DNA of 15,558 nucleotides, from positions 1 through 15,558 of the forward strand of contig DATLOQ010000148.1 of NCBI GenBank assembly GCA_035536235.1. The letters are read 5' to 3'. The notes under the pieces were generated by a model. That model saw only the letters and a program-made list of their open reading frames with translations. It made no database searches and was not told where the DNA came from. This document shows, in pieces, positions 6,115 through 13,463 of the stretch. The position numbers and the translations under genes are program-made. The stretch comes from DATLNF01 sp035536235. Lineage in GTDB: Bacteria > Actinomycetota > Actinomycetes > BP-191. Numbering within the stretch: position 1 is the stretch's first letter; every line of letters begins with the position of its first letter.

Positions 6115-8127
6115 GTGAAGCTCGAGAGCTATGTCCAGGGCCGCTGGCAGCCGGGCGGCGACGAGGGCGTTCCCCTGCACCACGCGGTCAGCGGCGCGGA
6201 GATCGCGCGGATCACCAGCGCGGGTGTGGACATGGCCGGCGCGCTCCGTCACGCCAGCACCGTCGGCGGGCCCGCGCTGCGATCGCTGACCTTCCACCAG
6301 CGGGCGCTGCTGCTCAAGGAGCTGGCGCAGCACCTCACTGGGCTCTCCGAAGAGTTCTACGCCCTGTCCACCGCCACGGGCGCGACGCGCAAGGACTCCG
6401 ACATCGACATCGCGGGCGGCTTCGGCACGCTGTTCGCGTATAGCAGCAAGGCGCGTCGTGAGCTGCCGAACGACACCGTCCTCACCGATGGGGCGGTGGA
6501 GCAGCTCAGCCGCAAGGGCACCTTCGTCGGTCAGCACGTCTGCGTGCCCCTGCGCGGTGCCGCGGTGCAGATCAACGCCTTCAACTTCCCAGTGTGGGGG
6601 ATGCTCGAGAAGCTGGCTCCGGCTTTCATCGCCGGGGTGCCCTCGATCGTCAAGCCGGCCAGCCCGACAGCCTTCCTCACCGAGCTCGTCGTACGCCGCA
6701 TCATCGAGTCCGAGCTCCTACCCGAGGGAACGCTGCAGCTCGTCTGCGGCGGCGCCGGTGACCTCCTCGACCACCTGACCGGTCAGGACCTCGTCGGCTT
6801 CACCGGGTCGGCCAAGACGGCGACCGCGCTCCGGGCGCATCCGGCCGTGCTGCGCAACGGCGTGCGGTTCAACACCGAGGCCGACTCGCTCAACTGCTCC
6901 ATCCTCGGTCTCGACGCCAAGCCAGGCACCGAGGAGTTCGACCTCTACATCAGCGAAGTCGTCCGGGAGATGACGGCGAAGGCCGGCCAGAAGTGCACCG
7001 CCATCCGGCGCGCACTCGTCCCGCGGGAGCACCTCGACGCCGTCACGGAGGCGCTGCGTGAGGCACTGGGTCGGGTCCAGGTCGGCGACCCGGCTGATCC
7101 CGAGACGACCATGGGTGCCCTTGCGAGCATGGGTCAGCGCGATGAAGTGCGGCGCGCGGTCGGCCTGCTGCTCGCCGGCGGCGAGCTCGTCGTCGGTGAT
7201 CCGTCCCGGTCGCCGGACGGAGCAGAGCGGGGCGCGTTCCTCGAGCCGCTGCTGCTGCGCTACGACGACCCGAACCGCGCCGAGGTGCACGACATCGAGG
7301 CGTTCGGCCCCGTCAGCACCGTGCTGCCGTACGACTCGGTGGAGCACGTCATCGAGCTCGCTGCCCGCGGCCAGGGCAGCCTCGTGGGATCAATCGTCAC
7401 GCACGACCAGGCCTTCGCCCGCGAGGTCGTGCTGGGCGCTGCGGCGTACCACGGGCGGCTGCTGGTGCTCGACCGAGACTGTGCGCGTGAGTCCACCGGG
7501 CACGGCTCGCCGCTGCCTCACCTCGTCCACGGCGGGCCAGGTCGGGCGGGCGGTGGTGAGGAGCTCGGCGGGATGCGGGGAGTGCTCCACCACATGCAGC
7601 GCACTGCGGTGCAGGGATCTCCGGCGATGCTCACGGCGGTCACCGGCCGCTGGGTGACCGGTGCGCCGCGCATCGAGGACGACGTACACCCGTTCCGCAA
7701 GCGCTTGGGCGACCTCAAGATCGGCGACTCCGTCGTCACCGACTTCCACGTCGTGACACAGGAGGAGATCGACCGGTTCGTCGAGCTCACCCGCGACTCG
7801 TTCTATGCCCACACGGATCCGGTGGCAGCCGCCGCCAACCCGATCTTCGGCGGGATCGTGGCGCACGGCTACCTGGTGCTGTCGCTGGCCGCCGGGCTCT
7901 TCGTCGACCCGGCGCCCGGGCCCGTGCTCGCCAACTACGGCCTCGACAGCCTCCGCTTCACCACCCCGGTCAAGCCGGGCGATTCCATCCGCGTCGCGCT
8001 CACCTGCAAGGAGAAGAACCCGCGCGACGGCGCCGACTACGGCGAGGTGCGCTGGGATGCGAACGTCACCAACATCGCGGGCGACATCGTGGCCCGCTAC
8101 GAGCTGCTGACGATGGTCGCCACCTGA
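6115..8127 (+). CDS. paaZ: PaaZ-like bifunctional aldehyde dehydrogenase / MaoC-type hydratase
   Basis: 670 residues, close to E. coli PaaZ (681). Residues 1-510 are an aldehyde dehydrogenase domain with INAFNFPVWG, VGFTGSAKT, the general base E255 in NTEADSLNCS and the nucleophile C294 in AGQKCTAIRR. Residues 530-670 are a MaoC hot-dog domain with D561 and H566 in DSFYAHTDPVAAA, then FGGIVAHGYLVLS. In phenylacetate breakdown PaaZ opens oxepin-CoA by hydrolysis and oxidises the semialdehyde formed. Both active sites look intact. GTG at 6115 follows GAGAGTGAGAG. No other paa gene is in the window; the gene stands 62 bp after a type III polyketide synthase, so it may be a lone paa gene or act on another ring. 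Its stop is 4 bp from the convergent reductase stop. Confidence 0.88.
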   Translation: MKLESYVQGRWQPGGDEGVPLHHAVSGAEIARITSAGVDMAGALRHASTVGGPALRSLTFHQRALLLKELAQHLTGLSEEFYALSTATGATRKDSDIDIAGGFGTLFAYSSKARRELPNDTVLTDGAVEQLSRKGTFVGQHVCVPLRGAAVQINAFNFPVWGMLEKLAPAFIAGVPSIVKPASPTAFLTELVVRRIIESELLPEGTLQLVCGGAGDLLDHLTGQDLVGFTGSAKTATALRAHPAVLRNGVRFNTEADSLNCSILGLDAKPGTEEFDLYISEVVREMTAKAGQKCTAIRRALVPREHLDAVTEALREALGRVQVGDPADPETTMGALASMGQRDEVRRAVGLLLAGGELVVGDPSRSPDGAERGAFLEPLLLRYDDPNRAEVHDIEAFGPVSTVLPYDSVEHVIELAARGQGSLVGSIVTHDQAFAREVVLGAAAYHGRLLVLDRDCARESTGHGSPLPHLVHGGPGRAGGGEELGGMRGVLHHMQRTAVQGSPAMLTAVTGRWVTGAPRIEDDVHPFRKRLGDLKIGDSVVTDFHVVTQEEIDRFVELTRDSFYAHTDPVAAAANPIFGGIVAHGYLVLSLAAGLFVDPAPGPVLANYGLDSLRFTTPVKPGDSIRVALTCKEKNPRDGADYGEVRWDANVTNIAGDIVARYELLTMVAT

Positions 8128-8131
8128 CACC

Positions 8132-8929
8132 TCAGCTCGCAGCGCCCAGCGCGTCGAGCGCGGCCATGTCCGCAGCAGAGAGGTCAAAGTCGGCCAGATC
8201 GGCGTTGGACACGATGCGCTCTCTCACCTCTGACTTCGGAATCGCGACCACCTCGTGCTGCAGGTGCCAGCGGAGGATCACCTGAGCCGGAGTGCGACCG
8301 CAGCGCTCGGCGATCTCCACGACAGCGGGAGAATCCAACGTGCCGCCACGCAGCGCGCTGTACCCCTCCAGAACCACACCGCGGCTGCGATGCCCGTCCT
8401 GTTGGGTCCGGTCGAACAGCAGGGGACTCCACCGGATCTGGTTAACCGCGGGCTTGGCGCCCGAGGCAGCCAGCGCATCGATCTGGTCCAGGCTGTAGTT
8501 GCTGACTCCGATGTCTCGGGTCAGGCCCTGCTCCTGCGCCTCGCCGAACGCCGCCCACAACTCGTGACCCACGTCACCGTCGGGTGGCCAGTGGATCAGC
8601 CAGAGGTCGACATAGTCCGTCCCTAGCAGGTCGAGGCTCCGGCCCAGCGTGTCGAGCTCCTTGCCAGCACGATCGGGCGGCAGCTTTGTCGTCACGAAGA
8701 CGTCACCCCGCCGGACTCCACTCGCCCGGATGCCCGCGCCGACCTCGCGCTCGTTCCCATAGACGGTCGCGGTGTCGAGGTGCCGGTACCCGGCTTCGAG
8801 GGCCACAGCTGTCGAGCTGATCGCGCTCTCGCCCTTGATCTGCCACGTACCAAATCCGAGAAGTGGCATCGGGTGCCCACTCGGCAGCGTCACGCTCTGG
8901 TCAGGGACCGCAGGTGATGAGGAAGACAT
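8132..8929 (-). CDS. Aldo/keto reductase (2,5-diketo-D-gluconate reductase type)
   Basis: 265 residues, typical for the short bacterial AKR5-like group, a soluble NADPH-dependent TIM barrel reducing aldehydes and ketones. The tetrad is visible as D52 and Y57 in DTATVYGNE, K82 in TTKLPP and H113 in LWLIHWP. GVSNYSLDQI and the cofactor-side VVAIPKSEVRERI fit the family. I use the ATG at 8929; a GTG immediately before it at 8932 would add one residue. No strong Shine-Dalgarno is visible. It is convergent with the paaZ-like gene, with only 4 bp between stops and no terminator, and divergent from the amidase gene by about 70 bp. The substrate is unknown; a role with PaaZ or the polyketide genes is only positional. 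Confidence 0.9.
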   Translation of the reverse strand: MSSSSPAVPDQSVTLPSGHPMPLLGFGTWQIKGESAISSTAVALEAGYRHLDTATVYGNEREVGAGIRASGVRRGDVFVTTKLPPDRAGKELDTLGRSLDLLGTDYVDLWLIHWPPDGDVGHELWAAFGEAQEQGLTRDIGVSNYSLDQIDALAASGAKPAVNQIRWSPLLFDRTQQDGHRSRGVVLEGYSALRGGTLDSPAVVEIAERCGRTPAQVILRWHLQHEVVAIPKSEVRERIVSNADLADFDLSAADMAALDALGAAS

Positions 8930-9001
8930 CACCGCATCGTGCCACAGGCATTTCTGCCGTACCGGTCCCCCCTGCGGTGGCGCTCACGTAGGGTCGAGGC
9001 C

Positions 9002-11284
9002 ATGCGTTCTTTCCACCGTCCCGGCCCCGACCTCGCCCGCACGGCAAGCCGCCTCGTCGTGGTGCTGGTCGGCCTCTTGGCCGCTCTCCTGCCGCTTCCG
9101 GCGGGCGCGGGCACCCGCCTTGTCGTTTCCACGCACGTCGCAGATACGCGGCTCTCGATTGTGCCTGGATCGGCCACGGTGACGCTGCCCTCGGCTGCGC
9201 GGTTCGTCGCCTTGTCGTGGCTGGGCGCGCACGACGCCGATGTCCGCGTTGCCGCCGCCCGCAGCGGCCTGGCGTACGGCGCCCCGCGCAGCGTCGGCCG
9301 GGACGGGGTCGAGATCGATGGCGATCCGCGCACCTGGTCAGCCGTGCTCTTCGTACCTGGCGCCACGGCTCTTCGAGTCACGTCCAGCGAGGCCCTCATC
9401 GACCTCGTCGTGTCCACCATCGCCGACAGAGCTCCGCAGGTCGTCCGTCTAGCCGGCGGGAGTCGCTCGGCAGCGGCCGCCGTACCGCAGCCGGACGTGG
9501 TCAGCCGCGCCGAGTGGGGCGCCGATGAGTCACTCCGCAATCCCGCCCACGCCGCCAACTCGGCGAACTTCCAGCCGGTCCGCAAGCTGGTCGTCCACCA
9601 CACCGGCGACGATCCGACGACCATCCCGCCGTCGCCAGAGGAGCACATTCGGGCGATCTACAGGTTCCACACCGGCTCTCGCAACTTCTCCGACATCGGC
9701 TACAACTTCGTGGTCGCCGCTGATGGGCGCGTCTTCGAAGGCCGCTACGCGCGCACCTACGGAGTCGGCGAAGAGCCGACCGGCGAGGACCTGCAGCAGC
9801 GAGGCGTCACCGGGGCACACGCTTCCAGCGTCAACGCGGGCAGCACGGGCATCGCGCTGCTGGGCAATTTCGCCGGCGAGCAGCCGACCTCGTCGGCGGT
9901 GTCCGCGCTGGTCGACCTGCTCGCTTGGAAGGCCGAACGGCACGGCATCGACCCCTTCGGCAACGACGTCTACGACAACCCAGCCAGCAGCACGGACACC
10001 CCCAGGGCCTTCCCCAACATCGCCGGCCACCGCGACGTCGGCTCCACTGAGTGTCCCGGCGGGCTCCTCTACTCGATGCTGCCCTCCATCCGCCAGCGCG
10101 TGGCTGAGCGCATCGCCGTCGGCGGCTTCGCCCCGACTCCGTCACCCTCCCCCACACCCGGGCCGCCGCCCGGCGGGCGGCTGACGACCGTCACACCTAC
10201 TCGCCTGCTCGACACCCGCGAGGTCGGCGGGCCCATCACCGGCGGGACCGCACGGTCGATGCTCGTCGCCGGCCGTGCCGGACTGCCGTCGTCCGGCCTG
10301 CGTGCCGTCGTGCTCAACGTGACGGCGGTCGAGCCCACCCGCTCGGGTTTCCTCACCGTCTTCCCCGGGGGCACCGCGCGCCCGGAGGCAAGCAGCCTCA
10401 ACTTCGTCAGCGGACAGGTCGTCCCCAACCTGGTGACAGTCGGAGTCGGCCGGGACGGCACCGTCTCGATCTACAGCTCTGCCGGGTCGACACATGCCGC
10501 CGCCGACGTCGTGGGCTGGTACGGCGACGATTCGGTCCGGTCCGGGTCGCTGTTCACCGCGACGACGCCGAGCCGCCTGCTCGACACCCGCGAGAGCGCG
10601 GGCGGAGGGGCGGTCGGCCCAGGTGCCACCCGCGACCTGGTCGTCACGGGCGCCGCCGGCATCCCGGCGAGCGGCGTCGACGCCGTCGGCCTCAACGTGA
10701 CCGCGGTATCTCCCACCCGACGTGGCTTCGTGACCGTCTACCCTGCCGGCACCGACCGGCCGGTGACATCGAGCCTGAACTTCGCGGCGGGCGACGTACG
10801 GCCCAACCTGGTGCTGGCGAAGGTCAGCCCTGACGGCCGGATCGCCTTCTACAACCAAACGGGCAGCACTCACCTCGCGGTCGATGCCGTCGGCTGGTTC
10901 GGCGCACCTGACACGACCTCAGCCCGCGGACGCTTCACTGCACTCGCCCCGAGCCGCGCGCTGGACACCCGCAGCTCGACGCCGCTCGCGCCCCGGGAGA
11001 CCCGGACGCTCACGATCGGTGGGATCTCGGGCGTGCCGGCCACCGGTGCCGCTGCGGTCCTGCTCAACGTCACAGTGGACGGCCCGAGCGCATCAGGCTT
11101 CCTCACGGTGCACCCCGGCGGCTCCGCCGTACCCACGGCGAGCAACCTCAACTTCGTCGCCGGCCGAAGCGTGCCCAACGCCGTCGTCGTCGGCGTCAGC
11201 GATGCGGGCGCCATTGAGATCACCAACTCGAGTGGGACGACCCACGTCATCGTCGACGTCGCCGGTTGGTACTCACGGGACTGA
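9002..11284 (+). CDS. Secreted PGRP-type N-acetylmuramoyl-L-alanine amidase with C-terminal repeats
   Basis: 760 residues from the ATG at 9002, preceded by GTCGAGG. A signal peptide covers roughly residues 1-37 (VVVLVGLLAALLPLPAGAG). A poorly conserved region follows, then an Amidase_2/PGRP domain at about 160-375 that would cut the bond between muramic acid and the stem peptide. Probable zinc ligands are H199 in KLVVHHTGDD, H343 in AGHRDVGS and C351 in STECPGG; Y234 in GYNFVVAADGRVFEGR matches the catalytic Tyr. A Pro-rich linker near 376-392 leads to three repeats of about 110 residues (about 400-507, 524-633, 651-757), each starting R-L-L/A-L-D-T-R and ending D-V/A-V/A-GW-Y/F. These are probably cell-surface or wall-binding modules. 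The protein likely acts outside the cell in wall turnover. Confidence 0.9.
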   Translation: MRSFHRPGPDLARTASRLVVVLVGLLAALLPLPAGAGTRLVVSTHVADTRLSIVPGSATVTLPSAARFVALSWLGAHDADVRVAAARSGLAYGAPRSVGRDGVEIDGDPRTWSAVLFVPGATALRVTSSEALIDLVVSTIADRAPQVVRLAGGSRSAAAAVPQPDVVSRAEWGADESLRNPAHAANSANFQPVRKLVVHHTGDDPTTIPPSPEEHIRAIYRFHTGSRNFSDIGYNFVVAADGRVFEGRYARTYGVGEEPTGEDLQQRGVTGAHASSVNAGSTGIALLGNFAGEQPTSSAVSALVDLLAWKAERHGIDPFGNDVYDNPASSTDTPRAFPNIAGHRDVGSTECPGGLLYSMLPSIRQRVAERIAVGGFAPTPSPSPTPGPPPGGRLTTVTPTRLLDTREVGGPITGGTARSMLVAGRAGLPSSGLRAVVLNVTAVEPTRSGFLTVFPGGTARPEASSLNFVSGQVVPNLVTVGVGRDGTVSIYSSAGSTHAAADVVGWYGDDSVRSGSLFTATTPSRLLDTRESAGGGAVGPGATRDLVVTGAAGIPASGVDAVGLNVTAVSPTRRGFVTVYPAGTDRPVTSSLNFAAGDVRPNLVLAKVSPDGRIAFYNQTGSTHLAVDAVGWFGAPDTTSARGRFTALAPSRALDTRSSTPLAPRETRTLTIGGISGVPATGAAAVLLNVTVDGPSASGFLTVHPGGSAVPTASNLNFVAGRSVPNAVVVGVSDAGAIEITNSSGTTHVIVDVAGWYSRD
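10199..11272 (+). repeat. Three tandem protein repeats within the amidase gene
   Basis: Copies lie at about 10199-10522, 10571-10900 and 10952-11272. Shared blocks in order are LDTR, LNVTAV or LNVTVD, GF-TV-P-G, SLNF or NLNF, PN-V, and a GSTH or GTTH block followed by GWY or GWF. The DNA is diverged between copies, so this is an old domain triplication, not a recent duplication. I do not recognise a named function for the module; it is common at the C-terminus of secreted actinobacterial proteins. Confidence 0.8.
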
Positions 11285-11309
11285 CGACGGCGCGGTTGCT
11301 TGTTACGAT
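11281..11309 (+). promoter_or_regulatory. Predicted promoter for a leaderless transcript
   Basis: A -35-like CTGACG (11281-11286) and a -10 TACGAT (11304-11309) are separated by 17 bp. The -10 ends 6 nt before an ATG at 11316, which would put the transcription start on the A of that ATG, the classic leaderless layout of actinobacteria. The -35 overlaps the amidase stop codon. Confidence 0.6.
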
Positions 11310-11315
11310 TGAGCC

Positions 11316-11384
11316 ATGTACGCGGTGATGATCGAGCTCTTCTGGATGAGCCGCCGCTGCATGTCCTTCGACGAGTGGTGTTGA
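11316..11384 (+). CDS. Small Cys-containing leader peptide (22 residues), probably leaderless
   Basis: A 22-codon ORF beginning MYAVMIELFW and ending RRCMSFDEWC, with the last Cys codon (TGT) directly before the TGA stop. It has no Shine-Dalgarno but sits exactly where a leaderless transcript should start. It is 67 bp upstream of a DUF4395 gene, whose family is linked to thiol and sulfur handling. Short Cys-containing upstream ORFs in actinobacteria are known to sense cysteine through ribosome stalling on Cys codons and to adjust downstream sulfur genes. I infer the same role here. I found no strong terminator/antiterminator pair between the two. It could instead be a chance ORF, but promoter spacing, Cys position and gene context agree. 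Confidence 0.55.
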   Translation: MYAVMIELFWMSRRCMSFDEWC

Positions 11385-11451
11385 CGGTCGGATTTTCGTC
11401 GCCCTAGTTCGCTTCTGACGACACCGGTCCCCACTCTCGAAAGCTGATCCC

Positions 11452-11928
11452 ATGCCTCGTTCGCTGTTCACATTCCCGGACCCGGTCAACGAGGTCTCCG
11501 CCAGGCTCGTCGCAGCCGGCGTCGTCCTGCTGGCGAGCGCGACGATCGCCTTCGACCAGCCGTGGCTGACGCTCCCGTTGGCATACGGGTTCGTCGCGCG
11601 GGTGCTCGCCGGGCCTACGTTCAGCCCGCTAGGCCAGCTGGTCACTCGGATCATCACCCCACGCCTCAACCTGCCAGCAAAGCTGGTGCCGGGTCCGCCC
11701 AAGCGCTTCGCCCAAGCGATCGGCGTCGTCTTCAGCGTGAGCGCCGCGGTGCTCGCGCTCGGACTGGACCGACCCGGGGCGGCGTACGCCGTCCTCGGCG
11801 CGCTCATCGGGGCCGCGAGCCTCGAGGCCTTCCTCGGCTTCTGCCTGGGCTGCCAGGTCTTCGCGGCACTGATGCGGGTCGGCGTGATCCCGACCAGCGT
11901 CTGCGAGCGCTGCGTCACCGTCGCTTAG
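11452..11928 (+). CDS. DUF4395 family membrane protein with two CxxC motifs
   Basis: 158 residues. The opening FTFPDPVNEVSARLVAAGVV is typical of DUF4395, followed by about four membrane-spanning stretches near 19-34, 38-54, 87-104 and 110-140. Cysteines form two CxxC pairs: C131-L-G-C134 at the end of the last span and C151-E-R-C154 at the C-terminus. Homologues in actinobacteria often lie beside thioredoxin-like proteins or sulfurtransferases, so a role in thiol redox or sulfur transfer at the membrane is likely but unproven. No such partner is seen here; the next gene is a tRNA. The ATG at 11452 fits the family's start, with only a weak ribosome site (AAAG). A Cys-ending micro-ORF upstream may control it. 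Confidence 0.85.
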   Translation: MPRSLFTFPDPVNEVSARLVAAGVVLLASATIAFDQPWLTLPLAYGFVARVLAGPTFSPLGQLVTRIITPRLNLPAKLVPGPPKRFAQAIGVVFSVSAAVLALGLDRPGAAYAVLGALIGAASLEAFLGFCLGCQVFAALMRVGVIPTSVCERCVTVA

Positions 11929-11950
11929 CCGGCGACCGAGCAGTCGAGTT

Positions 11951-11979
11951 CTGGCGGCTCGCTCCCGGGCTGATAACCT
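11951..11979 (+). promoter_or_regulatory. Probable tRNA-Lys promoter
   Basis: A -10 TAACCT at 11974-11979 with a weak -35 CTGGCG at 11951-11956 (17-bp spacer) lies about 20 bp upstream of the mature tRNA 5' end and just downstream of the DUF4395 stop. Confidence 0.45.
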
Positions 11980-11999
11980 CTCGGTGTTCGACGTACGAC

Positions 12000-12072
12000 G
12001 CGCCGTTAGCTCAATTGGCAGAGCAGCAGACTCTTAATCTGCGGGTTCGGGGTTCAAGTCCCTGACGGCGCA
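12000..12072 (+). tRNA. tRNA-Lys (anticodon CTT)
   Basis: 73 nt fold as a complete cloverleaf. The acceptor stem is GCGCCGT/ACGGCGC with discriminator A, the D stem GCTC/GAGC, the anticodon stem GCAGA/TCTGC with loop CTCTTAA giving anticodon CTT (reads AAG), and the T stem CGGGG/CCCTG with loop TTCAAGT. CCA is not encoded. An insertion sequence starts 8 bp after the 3' end, so the original downstream flank and terminator are displaced. Confidence 0.97.
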
Positions 12073-12080
12073 CTCGGTTG
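12067..12080 (+). repeat. Target-site duplication, left copy
   Basis: GGCGCACTCGGTTG, identical to 13450-13463. Its first 6 bp are the 3' end of tRNA-Lys. Identity continues for 3 more bases (TGT) on both sides because both following IS ends begin TGT. A 14-bp duplication falls within the variable range known for IS481-family elements. Confidence 0.8.
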
Positions 12081-12089
12081 TGTGTATGC

Positions 12090-12179
12090 CTTCGGCTGAC
12101 GCTTGACAGAACAGCTGCAGCTGATGGTTGACACATCTTCGGCTGATCGTTGACAGCTACTTCGGCTGATTCTTGACAC
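12090..12179 (+). repeat. Four subterminal repeats at the IS left end
   Basis: Copies of CTTCGGCTGATNNTTGACA at 12090-12109, about 12114-12134 (most diverged), 12137-12156 and 12160-12179, spaced 25, 22 and 23 bp. The helical phasing of about two turns suggests side-by-side binding of transposase. They occupy nearly all the space between the tip and the transposase start. Confidence 0.8.
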
Positions 12180-12188
12180 TCCCTGGTC

Positions 12189-13395
12189 ATGAGGGAGATG
12201 AGCGTGGCGGAGCAGCGGTATCAGGCGGTCCTCGCGGTGATCGGGGATGGGCGCACGGTGTCGGAGGTGGCCGCCGCCTGGCGGGTCAGCAGACAGACGT
12301 TGCATGCCTGGCTGGCCCGGTATGAGGCGGAGGGCCTGGAGGGCCTCGCGGACCGGTCGCATCGGCCGTCGTCGTGTCCGCATCAGGTTCTGGCGGAGTT
12401 AGCGGCGGTGGTGTTGGAGATGCGCCGCGCGCCCCCGGGGTGGGGCCCACGGAGGATCAGCGTCGAGCTGGCCCGGCGCGGGGTGTTGGTCTCGGAGTCG
12501 GCGGCTTATCGCTGCCTGAGTCGGGCGGGGATGATCGAGCCGGGCCGGCGTCGTCGGCGCAAAGATGCGTGGCGGCGTTGGGAACGCGGCGAGGCGATGG
12601 AGCTGTGGCAGCTCGACGTCGTGGGTGGGTTCCTCCTCGCTGATGGCACCACCGCGAAGGCGCTGACCGGGGTCGACGACCACTCCCGGTTCTGCGTCTC
12701 CGCGCGGCTGATGCCTCGGGAGCGGACTCAGGTGGTATGTGATGGGCTGGCGCTCGCTTTGCGCACCCACGGTGTTCCGCAGCAGATCCTCACCGACAAC
12801 GGCAAGGTGTTCACCGGCCGGTTCGCCCAGCCTCCGGTCGAGGTGCTCTTCGACCGGATCTGCCGGGAGAACGGCATCGAGCATCTGCTCACTGCGCCCC
12901 GGTCACCCACGACCACCGGCAAGATCGAGCGGTTCCACCGCACGCTGCGCGACGATTTCGACACCGCGCGGGTGTTCCCTAGCCTGAAAGGCGGCGCAGG
13001 TCGAGCTCGACGAGTGGGTCGGCTACTACAACCACGACCGGCCGCATCAGTTCCTCGAGGACGCCACCCCAGCCAGCCGGTTCCACGTGAGCACGGCGGG
13101 CGCGGAGCCTGTCCGCAGGCGCGCCGCGATCACCGGGCAGCAGCGCAGCGAGAAGCCCGGCGAGCAGTGGGTCTCCCGCAAAGTCGGCAGCAACGGAGTC
13201 ACCTGCGTCAGCTGGCAGCAGGTCAGCGTCGGCAAGCACCACGCCGGCGCTCAGTGCGACGTCCTGGTCACCGACCAGCTGCTCCAGTTCTGGATCGGCG
13301 GGGAGCTGCTCAAGACCGTCGCCCGCACCAGCACCGGGGACATCCGCAAGAAACGAGCACAACGAAGCGTCCCCACCCGGCCTACCATCGGTTAG
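12189..13395 (+). pseudogene. IS481-family DDE transposase, one-base frameshift
   Basis: The first frame (12189-12989) has an HTH domain (VSEVAAAWRVSRQTLHAWL), a second winged part (LADRSHRPSSCPHQ, PPGWGPRRI) and an integrase core. D143 is in LWQLDVVGG, D203 in ILTDNGKVF and E247 in GKIERFHRTL, so all three catalytic acids are present. After FPSLK the frame is lost near 12987-12990 (an AAAG run). It resumes one base later as AAQVELDEWVGYYNHDRPHQ and runs to a stop at 13393-13395, adding a C-terminal domain of about 130 residues. A single extra base explains it. IS481 elements are not known for programmed frameshifting, so this is an inactivating mutation or a sequencing error. A start at 12198 after GAGGGAG is also possible. 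Confidence 0.85.
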
Positions 13396-13398
13396 GAG

Positions 13399-13442
13399 TG
13401 ACAAGGATCAACCGAAGTAGATCCGTCAAGGATCAACCGAAG
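13399..13442 (-). repeat. Two subterminal repeats at the IS right end
   Basis: TGACAAGGATCAACCGAAG (13399-13417) and CGTCAAGGATCAACCGAAG (13424-13442) are inverted copies of the left-end motif, 25 bp apart. They mark the right end of the element just after the transposase stop. Confidence 0.8.
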
Positions 13443-13449
13443 GTCCACA

Positions 13450-13463
13450 GGCGCACTCGGTTG
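13450..13463 (+). repeat. Target-site duplication, right copy, abutting a second IS end
   Basis: GGCGCACTCGGTTG, an exact copy of 12067-12080. The bases after it (TGTAGAGATCC) begin the left end of a second, decayed element, so this 14-mer is both the right flank of the first element and the left flank of the second. Confidence 0.8.

Larger units (their letters stand above)
12081..13449 (+). mobile_element. IS481-type insertion sequence (1369 bp), nearly complete
   Basis: The element begins TGTGTATGCCTTCGGCTGA and ends, read inward from the right, TGTGGACCTTCGGTTGA, forming imperfect terminal inverted repeats with TGTG...CACA tips. It is flanked by a 14-bp direct duplication and contains one transposase gene, frameshifted in its last third. 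Both ends carry tandem copies of a roughly 23-bp motif, probable transposase-binding sites. It sits 8 bp after tRNA-Lys. Confidence 0.85.

Noticed and set aside
8128..8131. Bidirectional terminator between the convergent paaZ-like and reductase genes
   Set aside because: Only 4 bp separate the stops and no stem-loop is visible there.
12985..12995. Programmed ribosomal frameshift in the transposase
   Set aside because: The shift needed is +1 at CTG AAA GGC, without an A6G-type slippery run, and IS481 elements normally use one continuous frame.
13087..13395. Separate small gene after the transposase
   Set aside because: It continues the transposase in the shifted frame, with EWVGYYNHDRPHQ just upstream in the same frame.
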